Positions 1 to 13,672 of a stretch of 64,000 nucleotides of DNA are shown piece by piece. Numbering within the stretch: the first letter of the stretch is position 1; each line of letters begins with the position of its first letter. The notes beneath the pieces are model-generated. The model was not told the origin of the DNA, ran no database searches, and saw only the letters and a list, made by a program, of their open reading frames with translations. This stretch comes from Hyaloscypha bicolor E. Taxonomy: Eukaryota > Ascomycota > Leotiomycetes > Helotiales > Hyaloscyphaceae. Position numbers and translations under genes: made by a program. The DNA lies in assembly GCF_002865645.1 (NCBI RefSeq), contig NW_020194512.1, positions 3,761,183 through 3,825,182 on the forward strand, given 5' to 3'.

Positions 1-3000
1 TTCTATAAAGGTTTTAGTATATTAATATTATTATTATAGAAATTCTATAAAACCAGGAAACTATTATTTAGTATTAAAACTAGATATTATACTAGATTTT
101 TATCTTAACTAACCTATTAAATTCTATATTTTAGTCTATTTTTTATTAGCTTAATTATAATAACCCGTTTAATACTATACTTTTATTTACTATTCTCTAA
201 TATTAATAAAGGCAGTTCCGGATTCGCTTAATTTAATAAAGAATTCTAGAGGTTTTTTTATAGCTTCTCTATATAGAAAACTAGATATATCTTTATAGTT
301 TCTAGTAGTTTTAGAAGAAATAAATAGCTATACTATTCTAGAATCTCAAATAGGCCCTTTATTTAGTTCTCTAGCTTTTAGTTTAGATAATCGGATTTCT
401 AGTACTTTATAGTAACCTATATTTTATTCCCGACTTTGAAATTAATTAGATAATAGCACTTATTAGCTTATATTATATATTATTCTTATATTTGTTCTAT
501 ATAGCCTTAGGTAAGTTATTATAATTTATATAATCGATTTACTAATACTTTAGCTTTATCTCTATTTAGTTTCTTTTTAGGTGAGTTAGCTTTAATAAAA
601 GAGTTCTAGTCTAAAAAAATATAAGGCTTATAGCTTTTTTTAGTAATAAATAGAGACTAGCTAATAGTTTTATACTAAAAGAAGGCTTATTAATAATCGA
701 TTATAGTAATCTATTTATTCTAATTATTCTAATAGTAGTTAATATATAGGTATAATCTCTAATTAAAATACTAATTAATAATCTCTATTTATTTATTTAT
801 TTATTTATTTAGAGATAATTAGCTATAAAGAGCTTGAGCTTTATACTAATTCTTGTATAGAATTTACTTCAAAAATCGGATATAAATTAGAGTCTCTAAT
901 ATAATATAATTATTTCTGAAATATCTATTTAGTATATTATATAGAATAAAAATAAAGATATTAGCTATTTAGCTATAATTATATCTTATATTAGAATTAT
1001 AATTAGATATTTAGACAAGTAATCTATAAATATAGTAATTATATTATAGCCTAATTTACTTTCTAGATAACTTTTAAAGTCTATAATAATATATTACTAG
1101 AAGTAATTAGGAACTAGAAAGAGATAAAATAAACTAGGCTTCTTATTTCTAAATATATATAATTTCTTATAAATATAGTAATTACTATAGTATTAATTAA
1201 TATTCTTATTTATAAATAGCTAGTAATATTACTTCTTTAATAGCTAATAGAGCTTTATATATCCAGAATATCTAGAAAGAAGTTTATTATATATTTTATA
1301 AATTAAAATAATCTATAAAGGTAGTCTAGAGATTATTTTATTTTCTATAATATAAAAGAAGGCCGTCTTATAATATTTAGATATTACTTTTAGCTTAGGC
1401 TATTATATATAATTCCTCTAGATCTAGTAATATATAATTATTCTATAGAATTCTATTTATAAGTTATAAACTACTATATTTAGTAAAAGCTTCTAATAGT
1501 ACTTCTATAAAGGCTATTATACCAGAATCTACTAGTAAAGTTTCTAAGAAAATATCTTCTTCTAGGGAAATTATACTTTTAATAGAGGTATTTTCTTCCG
1601 GAAAGTCTTTAGTATATATTTGGTTTTTAGGGCTGAATTCCGGATTAAGTAAGCCGATTTCGTAAAGTATTATTATAAGCTATAAGTTATAGATAATTTC
1701 CGGATTAATTTTATCTTTAGAGAAAAGTACTTGAGTTTATAGATTCTTCTTAATCTGGCTCTAAATATTTACTTTATCTTATTTTTATAATAAAGTATCT
1801 ATTTATTTATTCGATTTTCCAGAATAATATATAAGCTTAAAATAATAGTAGAATAAGAGCTTAACTTATCTAGCTTATTAAAAAGAAAGCTTCTTAGTAG
1901 TTATAAATTTTTTTTAAAATATAGTAATTAGAATAGACCTTAAAGGAAGTATTTTAAAGGCCTTCTAGCTTAGCTTTTTATTCTTCTAGTACTTGTATTA
2001 TAATAAGTATTTTCTTGTTATATATATTATAATTAAGCTTTACTAGAAGTATAGTTTTGAAAAAATAAGCTATAGAATACTAAAGGCCTATTTCTAGATC
2101 TTATTAAAAGAATAGGCTAGCGACTATTTCTTTAAATATATCTGTTTTTACTATTATAAGCAGATCTGAATTATAGTATTACAGAATTAGAGTAGAAATT
2201 ATAGCTTCCTTTAGATAGATAAAAGCCTCCCGATATTACTCGAACTATTTAAAAGAAATTTCTTTTTTTATAAATAAAGTAAAAAGCCTAGTAATCCGTT
2301 TATACTTTCTAATAAAATATTTATAAAAGTTATAGAAGCTAAGGAAAAACTATATACTTTTAATTATTTTCAGGAGTTACTAGTTATATATTACTTTGAC
2401 TTTATTAGAATCTACTTTAATATTAGATATAGAGATAATAAAGCCTAAATATTTTATATATATAATTTTTAATTCCGATTTTTTAATATTTATTTAAAGG
2501 CCGGTAAAATATAAATAATCTAGTATCGTTTATATATACTATTTGTATTCTATTAGATTTTCTAAATAAATAAGAATATTATTAAGATATACTATATAAA
2601 AGTTATTTAGATATTTAAAAAATATATTATTTATATAATATTAATATATAGCCGGGCCATTTATAAGGCCTTTCTAAAGAATATTATATTTGTATACTTT
2701 ATAGTAGATACGAAATGTTATTAGTTTCTGAGAGTCCGGATTTATAGCTATATAATAGAAAGCTTAGTAGATATTTAATTTAGTATAGATTTTAGTTTTA
2801 GGTAATTAACTTAAAGTTTTATTAATAAATAGAAAGGGATATTAATTCTTCCGGATAATATTATTCATATAGCGGAAATTAATATAAAAGTATAAACCTT
2901 TATTTGCTTTTTTTATAAAAAGAACTAGTAAAGTAAAAGAAGTTTAACTAGCTTTAATAAAGCTTTTAGCTAGATTATCTTTTAAAAAACGCTTGATTTC

Positions 3001-5915
3001 TAGAAGCTTTTAAATAGACTATTACTAAAGGAATTAATATCTAATACTTTTAGTTTCTTTTAGGCTTTTAATCTAAATCTTATAATTATATAGTTTATAA
3101 AAAGAAAGAGTATTAGATTTCTTTTTAGAGAAAATAGAAGTATGTTTTTTAAATTCCAGAAATAATATTCTTTATAGCTACTAAAGCTCTATTTCTTCCA
3201 GTTATTAATTTTCTGAGCTAGAGATAACTTCTTTTTTCCAAGCTTTAAGCTTCTTATTAATCTTATAAATAGAGATTCGACTAATAATATTATTTTCTCT
3301 TTTAGCTATATAGTTAAATACTATAGAGATAAGAATAGCTAAATCTAATATTTGTTCTTTATTAAGAATTTCTTTCTGCTTATTTAGCTTTTACTTAAAT
3401 ATTATATCTTATTTAGGCTATAGAAGTTTCTTTTCTATAGTTTTATATAATTCTCTCTAATTAGTCTAAAAGAAAAAAGACTACTTTAGAATAGAAGGTT
3501 TCTAGAAATAGCTTATAATAGAATCTTATTAATTAGTATTCTTTTAATACTTTTTATTAGATTACTTCTCTAGCTATTATTATAAAATCCTAATAATATA
3601 ACCGAATTATATAAATTTAGGCTTGTTTTTTTTAGTTATATAAACCTATATCTTCTATAATTAACTAGAATATTAATATATATTATATATTTTCTACTAA
3701 AAATAATATTATAATCTCTAAAGTTTAGAATAATTATAAATATATTAATATTTCGTCTATTAATTAGAAATAAGACTTCTATATATTTCTTAGTAAACTC
3801 AGCTAGCTTTCTATTAAAACTATATATAATATAAAGTAAAAAAAGAAGTTATAGTTCTATTTCTAAGAATTATTCTATAAACTAAACAAGCTTTATATTA
3901 ATAAAAGTATAACTATTAGCTCTAGTATTAATAAAGAAAAAAGACTTGATTTTTAATTTATTTATACTAATAATATAAGGTATTATAAAAGTATTCTTTT
4001 TTATTAGACAAGTCAAGTTAATCTCTATTAAATCTATATTATAAGCCTCTAAAATAGAAACTTTCTTTAGAAATACTTGTTTCTTGATTCTATACTAGAA
4101 TTAAAGCTCGAATTCTCTAAATACTTTACTAGAATAGTATATTCTAGTAAAATAAAAACTAAGCCCGGCTTAATTCTAGAAAGAGCTACTTTAGTTTCCT
4201 TATTATATAGAACCGGATAGTATCTAGTATAGTAGCTAAACTCATTATAGTTAAAGTACTTAATAATTAAAAGATTTTTAGTCTTTATAAGACATTACTT
4301 ATATTTATAAAGAAATATATATTTAATAAAAGCAGTTAATATAGGCTTTTTAGGCTTCTTTTTAGAAGTATATTTTTTAGAAATATATAGAAATATAATA
4401 TTAGAAGTGAACTTAACTAGAATAGCTTCTATTTTCTTATACTCTTTAATTTTCTTATATATAGCCTTAATTTACTAATTATTAGTAATATAGTATTAAG
4501 TAAAGTAAATAGTATTAATAGAAGAATTATTATAGTATATATATACTAATTTCTAAAGCTTTAGTAAAAGCTTCTTATTTAGTTTATATTTAATATCTTA
4601 AAAACTAATACTGCCTTCTATAAATAGTTATAAGAAAAGAGTATAAAACTTCTAAAATACTTAACTAGAATATATTTAAAGCTTACTAAAGTTATAATAA
4701 GTATTCTATATCTTATTAGGATTAGAAAATAGCTTTTTAGGTAAGAATAGAACTCTGAGAGCTAATAGTACTAATTCGAACTATTTTTGTCTATATAAGA
4801 ATTAGTTAAGGCAAGAGTATTACTAGTAAGTCTACTAGAAATATAAATAATCTTAAAATTCTCTAAAAGATATAAATTAGTATTTTCTTATAACTTGTTT
4901 TTAATTTGAACTAGCTAGTTATTAAAGATAATACAATCTCTAGTAAAGAGAGTTAGATCTAGAAGTTTAGTAACTCTAGTACTTTTAAAGAAAGTATAAG
5001 ATATAGGGAACTCTGGATAGAAATAAATAGAAAATAATTCGGAATTCTTTTAAGAGAGGTTTGAAGTAGCTAGAGCGGAAGTAGTTAGAGCTACTATAAG
5101 CTAATCTATTATAGCTATATAATATTTGATTTTATTCTTAAGCTTAATATTATAGAGCTTAGAATTTTCGAAAATAGTTTTATTATAATTATAAGTATTC
5201 TTATACGAAATAGCTCTTTAGATATTCTTCTAATAGCTTTTTATAATAATATTAATATCTAAAGTAAAATATTAGGTTTCTTAGCCTATTTATATAACTT
5301 TCCGGTAGTAATATAGTTATTAGTTTTTAGAAGCTTTATAATAAAAATAGAAGGTTCTATTTTTATAGACTTATCTATAAATTCTCTAGAAATACTAACG
5401 GAATATTTAGTTCAGAAAGGGCTACTAATAGAATAACCTGAACTAGTAAAAGCTTTATTAGAAGCCTTAGCAGAAATTAATATAATTTCTAGTTATATAG
5501 TATTTTGGGAAATTAATCTATTATACTTTTCCTTTATTATATTCTTTCTAATAATCTTATTACTAGTATATATATAAGGCCTATAAGATTATAGAATAAA
5601 GCTTAAGGGTAGTAGTTAGGTTACTAGCCTATATATACTTATTACTTTAGGATTTAGTTAAAGAGTAGCCTTTATTTAAGGTTCTTTGATTTTCGGGTTT
5701 TCGGAAGAGTTTCTAATATATTACTAGTATATATTTATAAAAGTATAAATATCTAATTTCTCTAAGGGTTTTAAAGCTTTTTGCTTTTATTATTCTAGAG
5801 TCTATTACTTGTATTTCTGAGGTTCCGTTATCTTAGTAATACCTATATTACTAATAGTTCTGAATTAGTTTATTTGAAATCCTTTATAGAATTAAAAGAA
5901 ATAAACTTTAAATAC
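1..5915 (-). mobile_element. RIP-degraded Ty3/gypsy retrotransposon A1 (internal region, minus strand)
   Basis: Extremely AT-rich block without an open frame. On the minus strand the pol domains can still be read. An aspartic protease relic, LINTRANSYTFINIKLV, lies at about 3,890-3,945, where the catalytic DTGA has become NTRA. A reverse transcriptase relic at about 2,550-2,700 contains GLINGPAIY followed by VYLNNILIYLEN, where the catalytic YLDD has become YLNN. These substitutions are the C-to-T/G-to-A changes expected from RIP. Protease lies to the right of RT, so the element reads right to left and its 5' LTR should lie near 5.9 kb. Positions 1-1,870 recur at 58,329-60,204 in the same orientation, so the left edge of the window is inside the element. 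It is inactive. Domain identity is secure; exact edges are not. Confidence 0.8.
785..813. repeat. (TTTA)n microsatellite
   Basis: About seven tandem TTTA units inside element A1. The corresponding place in copy A2 (about 59,115) has only a few imperfect units, so the array expanded after the copies separated. Confidence 0.8.
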
Positions 5916-6185
5916 TATTATAGATATAGTATTTAGGGCTTAGAAAGTAAGGTAAAAGGTTTCTTATAAAGACGATTCAAAGCTAAAGAAAGGAAAACTA
6001 GAATATAGAAAGCTATAAAAGAATATATATATTTTATAATATACTAGTTCCGAAACGGCTTAGACTTCTAAATATCTCTAGTATATTTTAAATATACTTC
6101 TCTAATAAGGCGGCTATATTATATATACCTAAAAGATATCTGGTATCTAGTAAGGTATCTTAAATACCGGATATCTGAGGATTAT
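5916..6185 (-). repeat. Partial 5' LTR of element A1
   Basis: About 270 bp closely matching 57,832-58,105 in the same orientation, including the shared core TAGTATTTAGGGCTTA and a run of short ATCTGG-type repeats. In copy A2 this segment sits outside the other end of the internal region, which is what an LTR does. Its left edge reads TATTATAG here and TATTACGGG in A2, both derivable from a TGTTACGGG-type LTR end by RIP. The right half of the LTR, present in A2 to about 58,328, is missing, so A1 is truncated where element B begins. Confidence 0.65.
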
Positions 6186-9100
6186 AATAATTATAATCTT
6201 TTTAAAGTATTCTTTACTATAGCTATAAATATTTTATTTAAATACTATTTTATAAAATACTATATTAATTTAGAACCCGGAATCTAGCTATTATATAAAC
6301 TAGTATATATCTTTTTAGAGAAAGAACTTAAAGTTCTATAGAACTATCTTAATACTAGTTTAAAGAAAAGATAAATTTATTATTTTACTAGTTTAGTAAA
6401 AGCTTTTATTATATTTATTTCTAAGAAAAGAAATAGTCTTTATTTATATATTAATTATTAGAGTTTAAATAGAATTACTATTAAGAACCGGATATTATTA
6501 CTTCTTATTAGTAAGATAATAAATAAGTTATATAAAATAAAAATATATATTAAGCTAGATTTAAAAAATATATATTACTAGTTATATAACTAAAAGAATA
6601 ATAAATAGAAAATAATATTTTAAATATTATATTATATTATTTAAGCTCTTTAATATACTAGTAATATTCTAGGCTTATATTAATTATATATTAGTAGGTT
6701 TTATAGATATAACCTATATAGTTTATTTAGATAATATTCTAATTTATTCTAAAGACCTAGAATAATATATAATAGTTATTTAATAAATATTTAAATAATT
6801 ATAATAATATTAGCTTTTTATAAATTTAGTAAAATACGAGTTTAATATCTAGAAAATAGAATTTATAAGATTTATTATTAGCTCTTAAAATATAGAAATA
6901 GAGGCTAGCCGGGTTATTACTATTTAAAACTAGCTATTTCTAAAAACTATTTAGGAAATCTAAATATTTCTAGGATTTACTAATTTCTATTAGTAATTTA
7001 TTTATATTTATTTCTAAATAATAAAGAAATTAACTAATATACTAAAAATAGAAAGCCTAATAAAAGATAGTTTTATTTTAATAAAAGAAATAGAAAAAGC
7101 TTTTAAAGAGCTTAAAACTATATTTATTATAGTACTAATACTTTAGTACTTTAACTCTATTTTAAAGATCTATATAGAAATATATACTTCTAGATTTATA
7201 ATTATAGGTATAATTTCCTAATTCTTTAGTAAGAATATAAATATCTAGTAATATCTTATTGCTTTTTATTTAAAGAAAATAATTATAATTAAAAATAAAT
7301 ATAAAATATATAATTCTAAACTTTTAACTATTATTCTAGCCTTTTATATTTAGTAATATTATCTAATATATATCTAGTATATTATTATTATTATTAAAAC
7401 AGATTATAATAATTTAAAGTAATTTATAATAAAGAAAAAGCTAAATAGTTAATAAATAAAATAAACTAAAGAATTAGTTACTTTTAATTTTATTCTAAAG
7501 TATTATATAAAATATAATAATTCTATTAATAAGCTATTAAAAAAGCTAAATTATATAAAAGATATAATAAAAAATACTTTATTATTTATATTATATAATA
7601 AGCTATAAAATATAAAATAGAAAGCTTTATAAATAATAATAATAAGCTATTATATTATTTCCATAATACTATAATTTAAGATCTAAAAAAGAGAATATAA
7701 GTATTTCTTAACTAGTAAAATACTAAGGAATTCTAAATTAGAAATCTATTTAAATAATAGAATAATAAAGGAAATACTATTATTTAAGCTTATTATTAGT
7801 ATAACTAGTTATAAATAGTATATACTATAGATTCTAATAATATTAGTTACTAGATCCGAAATAGTATATAAGGAAAGTAAAAAAATACTAATTAAATTAT
7901 TATTATAGTATTTAAAGCTCGAGTTAATAGTATAATAATTATAATATAATTAGTTTTCTAAAGAAACCTTTATTAGAGTTATTAAGACTTGAGAACTTAA
8001 TATATTTAGATTATTAAGATATTAGAATACTATTTATATACTAGATAAGTCTTTTTTTAAAAAGAAATTACTATAAATAAATTATAATAACTTTATAAGA
8101 AAGTATTTTAGTACTAGTAAAATATTAGAGATTTTTTAGAAAAAGTACTTTTAGTAAAATATAAGAAAAGATATAAAAGAATATATTAAAACCTATTTTA
8201 TTTATTAATAGACTAAAATTAAAAGATATTTACTATATAATATACTTAATTTATTTCTTTTTCTCTTTAAATCTTAATAAGAAACTATTATAGATTTTAT
8301 TATAGAATTACTTTCTTCTAAGCTTTATAAGAAAATATATAATTTTATATTTATTATTATTAATAGATATATAAAAAATAATATAATATATTCCTATAAT
8401 AAAAGATATTTTTACTATAGAATTAATAGAGCTTTTTATATATTATATTATTAAAGACTTTAATATATTAGTAAATATAACTTTAGATAAAGAATTTATT
8501 TTTACTAGTAATTTCTAATTTAGCCTTTGTTTTTACTTAAAAATATACTAATAGTTAAATATAGTATTCTATTCTTAAACTAATAAATAAATAGAAAACC
8601 TTAACTAAACTTTAAAATAATACTTAAAATATTATACTAGTTATTAATAAAATAACTAGATAATAAAATTAGCTCTTATAAAGTTTATATATAATAACTT
8701 TAAATATTCTATAATAGAAATCTTTCTATTTTATATATTATATAGATTTTATTCTAATATTAAACTTTATATTAAGGATAATATTTTAGAAAAGAAAATA
8801 CTAGTAATATATAAGAAAATATAAAGAATTAAAATAGAATAAGAAGTAATAGAGAAGTAATAATAAGAAGTAATTAAAATATAGAAAAAATACTATAATA
8901 ATAAATATATTAATAAGAAGTTCTAAGTCTAAAAGAAAGTAATACTTTATATAAAGAATATTTAATAGCTTTATCTAAATATAAAGCTTATAAATAAATA
9001 CTTTAATTCTTTTAAAGTTCTAGAAGTTTTAGATAATTAAATATATTATTTAAAGCTATTCTTATTATATTAGATCTATAATGTTTTCTATATTTCTTTA

Positions 9101-11090
9101 TTAGAGCTATAGTTCTTATAAGCTAGTACTATAGAAGAGCTTAATTTAATAAAAATCGAGGAATAAAAAGAATTTGAAATAAATTTAGTTATAGCCTATA
9201 AAGAAAATAAGAAAGAAAAGAAGTATCTTATATATTAGAAAAATTACTTTCTAGTAAATAATATTTAGAAACTATTAAAAAATCTGGGAAATACTATATA
9301 AAAGCTATAAAATTACTTATAATTAGATAATATTATTATATTAGTAAATAAAAGAAAATATAGGAAATAAATGCTTTTATTAAAAAAGCTTTTTAGAAAA
9401 ACTATATAAAATCTATATAAAAATATACTAAAAATTTATTATTTATATTTTATTAGTATCTTCTATTTATATTAGTTTTATTCTAATATCTTTTACTAGA
9501 CTTATAATATTTTCTTTATTTTATTATTTATTCTTATTATTCTTATTTTTATTATAAGAAAGAATAAATAAATTATTCTAGAAAGTAGTTAGTATTTAGT
9601 AAAAAGTAAAAGAGAAAGAGATTTATTTAGTACTAAAGAATATTAGTTATATTATTAAAAGTATTTTATATCTTTAATATACTAGTAAAAAGTACTTATT
9701 CTATATCTTAGATTATAGCAGGAACTTATATAGCCCGAACCGCTACTTTAATAAAGAAGATATAGGTATTCTAGTAAGATAGTAGAGTAACTTAGTACTA
9801 GATGAAATCTAGGTAATTTAAAGTAAACTTCCGAAAATTATTAGTAATTTAGAGAAAGTAATTTAAATATAATATAGCGGTTTAGGGAATCTAGAATACT
9901 ATTAGAATTAGAAATAGAAATAGAAACTAGAACTTATATGATTATATTTCTTATTTATAAATTAGTACTATTTATATATTATATAGTTATTTACTTTAAT
10001 ATATCTAATATCCGGAAACTTAGTTATATTCTTAGAGTATTAAAAGTAATAAGGGCAAAATATAGCTATAGATATATTAGCTAAATAGTTAGTAATTTAT
10101 TAGTATTAAGAATTATTTATCTTAATTAAGAATATAAATAAAGAAAGTAAAGAAGTCTTAAAGAAAGCTTAAAGAAAGCTTAGAAAAAAAGTTATAGAAA
10201 GAGATATATATAACTATATAGATAAGGAAAGAAAAGAAAAGTTAGTTTATAGAAAAAGAAAGCCTTTTTATACTCTTTTTTTCTAAATAGTAATTATAGA
10301 TTTAGAACTAGAAGTTTCTAGAAATTTATAAAAGAAGGAATTTATAAATAAACTAGAAGATTAAATAAACTTCTCTAAGCTTAAAGAGTAATAAAATAAT
10401 AACTAAATTATAAATAAAGGCTTAAACTAGAATTTATAAATAAATTAAAAGATTAGATAAACTTTTCTAAACTAGAATAATAATAGAATTATTTCTAAAT
10501 TATAAATAAATATAAAAATAGAATTTATGAAATAATTAGAAAATTAGATTAATATTCGAATACTTATATTTATTATAGTATTATTATCTTTATAAAAGAG
10601 GATTATAAAGAAAGATACGAGAATAATTAGGCTTGACTTAGAAATAAAGGCTTTTAGAACTTTAATATAGGGTTATTATTAGGGTATTAAGTTATACTAA
10701 GGGAATAGCTAGAATTTACCTAGTAGAATAGATTCTATAAACTAGATAAAGACTTTTAGAACTTTAATATAAAGTTATTATTAAGATCTCGGGTTATATT
10801 AGAGTTACAGTTAGGTTCTACTTAGCTAGAAAGATCCTATAACTTGACTAAGGCCTTTAGAACTTTAATATAGAGTTACTACTAGAACTCTAGGTTATAC
10901 TAGAGTTAAAGCTAAGCTCTACTCGTTTAAATAAACTTTATAGTATAGATAAAGGCTTTTAGGACTTTAATATCTAGTTACTATTAGAGTCTCAAGTTAT
11001 ATATAATATATAGTTATTTGGGATATTAAGACAAGGCTATTTATAGAATACTAGGGCCTCTTAGAGATAAGGGCCTAGAGGGGGGAATAT
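6186..11090 (+). mobile_element. RIP-degraded Ty3/gypsy retrotransposon B (pol, plus strand)
   Basis: Plus-strand pol relic in AT-rich DNA. RT starts at about 6,300 and contains SLNRITIKNRILLLLISKI (about 6,465-6,520). The catalytic region at about 6,698-6,751 reads YIVYLDNILIYS, where YLDD has become YLDN. An RNase H-like stretch follows near 7.1-7.4 kb. An integrase-core stretch lies at about 8,340-8,520, with a C-terminal portion to about 9.4 kb. No gag precedes RT, so the 5' part has been lost at the junction with A1. The 3' side continues through AT-rich DNA and a tandem-repeat tract to a polypurine tract (GGCCTAGAGGGGGGAA, about 11,072-11,087) directly before the 3' LTR. Frame-breaking TAG/TAA codons occur throughout, so the element is dead. 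Confidence 0.75.
10640..11040. repeat. About 102-bp tandem repeat, four degenerate copies
   Basis: The phrase CTTTTAGAACTTTAATAT recurs at 10,651, 10,753, 10,854 and 10,956, a regular 101-103 bp spacing. Each copy continues with GTTATTATTAG and GTTATACTAGAGTTA-like sequence. The tract sits just upstream of the polypurine tract of element B, so it is probably a 3' untranslated repeat array of that element. Confidence 0.8.
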
Positions 11091-11487
11091 TATAAGGAGC
11101 TAAAACGAGAGGAATATATGTAATAAAGTAAGCGGGCACCTAGTATCCTGTATATAGTTTCCTAGTTTAGTTAAGAATTATATAGAGTATTAGAGTACTG
11201 GATTATACTTCCTAATTAATTAAATAATCAGCGTTCCTCCCTTCGGGCGCTAGGGAGTATATAGGAATACGAACTAAGCTTTGAGGAAAGGGTATGGATT
11301 AGTCTATGTAATAGGAGTTACTTCTTGGAATAAGTTATACTTGTAAGCGTTACTCTCAAGTTCACTTACCTTGACTACTTGTGTATTACCCTGCTATTGT
11401 GCGCCTTATAGCTCCTTCCTCGGGATACTAGTTCTAGTTTAATAGCACGATTATATTCTCGTCGCTACTCTGGCCGACCTCCTTACA
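11091..11487 (+). repeat. 3' LTR of element B (397 bp)
   Basis: Begins TATAAGGAGC immediately after a polypurine tract and ends GACCTCCTTACA. The ends form an inverted pair (TGTAAGGAG against CTCCTTACA) once the first G-to-A, RIP-type change is allowed, with canonical TG...CA limits. Composition is much less AT-rich than the internal region. The matching 5' LTR is not visible because the 5' part of the element is missing. Confidence 0.7.
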
Positions 11488-11499
11488 AAAGAGAGATTA

Positions 11500-12955
11500 G
11501 GGATTTAAGTAGCCGTTTGGTACCTTGTCTCCCACCGATTCTAAGGTCCTCCGCTTTCGAGACGGCAACTAGCTAGTAAGTACTCGGGTGAGTTCTTTGC
11601 CCTAGTTAAGGCATGCTACTTAGTACTTAGGGTTAAAGTACCTAATCGCCCGGATCTAGATAGCAAACTCTAGATCGGACATGCCCCTCTATACCTACGT
11701 ATTCTGGACCAGCTCTTCCGGGATTAGGCCGAGGACTCTATACCTAAGCTCTTCCGAGAGCGTATGCCAGCGGGTTGTAAATCTTAGCCGGCTCGTAAAC
11801 GTATTCCAATCCAACTTAGAGACCTTATTCTTAGCAACCTCCTTAATCCCTTCCGATCTAGGGTAGAGGAGGTCAAAGAAGAATCGTTTCCGCTAGGCTT
11901 GTCTAGTCTAGCCCTAGGGTAGAGGCGGTTCGTTCTTGATCTAGACCGATTCCGCTACGTAGTAGAGGTAGAACAACCGAACTATGCGGCACCGGTGCGT
12001 GATGGCCTTAAAACTCGTAGCTATATCGGCCGTCTTCACCTCGTCGTAGGCATAGTAGAAGTGTACGACCTCGCGCGGGAGCGTCTATAGACGGACGAGA
12101 GGCAGGGATCCGTTCCTCGATGTTGGACGAGAGGTGAGGAGGCCTTTCTCCTGCTAGCATCGGAAGAAGTCCTGCCAATCCTGAACGGCTCTCCGCCCGT
12201 AATGGCCATTACCGCCTTCTTCATCTTAGACTGAAGCGAGGGCTTGATCGGTCTATGCTCCCTCATTACCTCGTCAAACCATGGATGTACGGCTAGGGCT
12301 AGATCCCGTTCTACCCTCTACTCCTCTACTGCCATCTCCGAGTCGGAATCTGGGATTACCCTCCGTGCCGAGAGGTGCTTACGGCGGCTTAGGCGACCCT
12401 GAGCCTTTGCTACCCGGCCCTCCGCAACCGTACTCGCCTTCTTCGCCTTCTTCTCTACACATCTCCGTAGCCTCGTTCGATTCTTGCTCGTTGCTCGATA
12501 TATAAGGCTCTCTAGATTAATCGGTTGTCCTGGATCGGCCTGGATCGGCCTGGATCGGCCTGGATCGACCTTTCTAGCTATGTTATGGCTGCTTCGTTAA
12601 GATCGCTCCCGTACGCTTAGCTACTCCGAGGAGGCGAGCTTAGCTTCTGAGGTTGGGTTAATAGCGGCGGTCGGTTTAAATCTAGGTATCTATCATCTTG
12701 CTGTGAGAGAGATTGCTGCTGAGGCCTCTGTTATTGACTCGTTTATTAGGAAGGAGATCTTAGGAGGGGTTATTGCGCGGCAAGGGCGTTTAAGACCTGC
12801 CGCTTGATTATCGTAGTTAGGAGGAAGGCCCCGAGCTTTAGACTTATCTCCGGGTCGGCGAATAGCTGAGTATCTATCCCTCGGTTAGCTATGACTTTAC
12901 GGAACCATTGAAGGAGCCCTAGAAAGGTAATATAAGGAAGGAAATCAACCGTCAT
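11500..12955 (-). pseudogene. RIP-mutated ORF remnant, probably of mobile origin, family not recognised
   Basis: Minus-strand coding remnant with near-normal base composition. A start-containing stretch (12,955-12,770) encodes MTVDFLPYITFLGLLQWF onward. In another frame, 12,200-11,500 reads protein-like for about 200 codons, including VKTADIATSFKAITHRC, KNKVSKLDWNTFTSRLRF and LRYRVLGLIPEELVQNT. Nearly every interruption is TAG, as expected if CAG or TGG codons were hit at CpA/TpG. The middle (12,750-12,250) is Gln/Arg-rich and carries several stops. The frame switch may reflect an intron or indels. I do not recognise the family. A gag-like or accessory ORF of a transposable element is possible, given its position between retroelements. 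Confidence 0.5.
12531..12570. repeat. 10-bp tandem repeat TGGATCGGCC x4
   Basis: Four head-to-tail copies of TGGATCGGCC, the last with one G-to-A change, inside the ORF remnant. A 10-bp period does not preserve reading frame. Confidence 0.9.
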
Positions 12956-12999
12956 CTCGAACTATAAAGAGGAGGATATTAGTAAGAGAGAGATATAAT

Positions 13000-13640
13000 A
13001 AGAGAGCGTATATAACAAGTGAAATATAAAGGTAGAAAAGAATGGGAAAAAAGGATATTTATAGCGCTATAGCCGGTAATACTAAGCCAATTATCAAAAC
13101 TAAAGTACCTTGATTTTCAAGAGATTTTTTCTAAATTCTCGCTATTTTTCTTCTAAAGCGAGGTAGCTTACGAAACGAATCTACTTAGGAAATTAAAGCC
13201 AATCTAACTAAAAAAGAAAAATAATTTTTAAAAAAAGAAATCGAGATTAAAAAACCTTATATATTAAATTAATCGAGAAATATATTTTATATATAAAGCA
13301 ACCCTCTCCTTTACTTCTCTTTTATAATTATATAAGTCTCTTTTAATAAAGTTTATTTCAATTTCTCGAAAATATAATACTTTTTATAAAGTATCTTATT
13401 CGTAAAATTCTTTTTTTTTTAAAATTATTATAAATATAATAAAGTATCTTTACTCTTTACTTTACTCTATTTACTCTATTTAACTAATAACTTAATATCT
13501 ACTAGAATATTAATATTAATTATTTATTTTTTAGTATTAAAATAATAGATTTAGAAGCTTTTTACTTAGAGAAAGAAAAAAATAATCTTATGATATAAAA
13601 GATAATATAGAGTTCAGTTTTGTTTTCAATTATAATTCGA
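13000..13640. other. AT-rich spacer between ORF remnant and toxin gene 3' end
   Basis: Strongly AT-rich, no open frame and no recognisable domain. Probably RIPed repeat DNA. Normal composition resumes about 30-50 bp downstream of the stop codon of the TcB-TcC gene, so that gene's 3' UTR and polyadenylation signals may lie within or against this repeat. Confidence 0.6.
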
Positions 13641-13672
13641 TTACTAATGACCAATTTGCATCCTGCTATACT

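Noticed and set aside
10640..11040. CRISPR-like array (also considered for 32,486-32,632)
   Set aside because: Repeats are contiguous or near-contiguous without unique spacers, in a eukaryotic transposon context.
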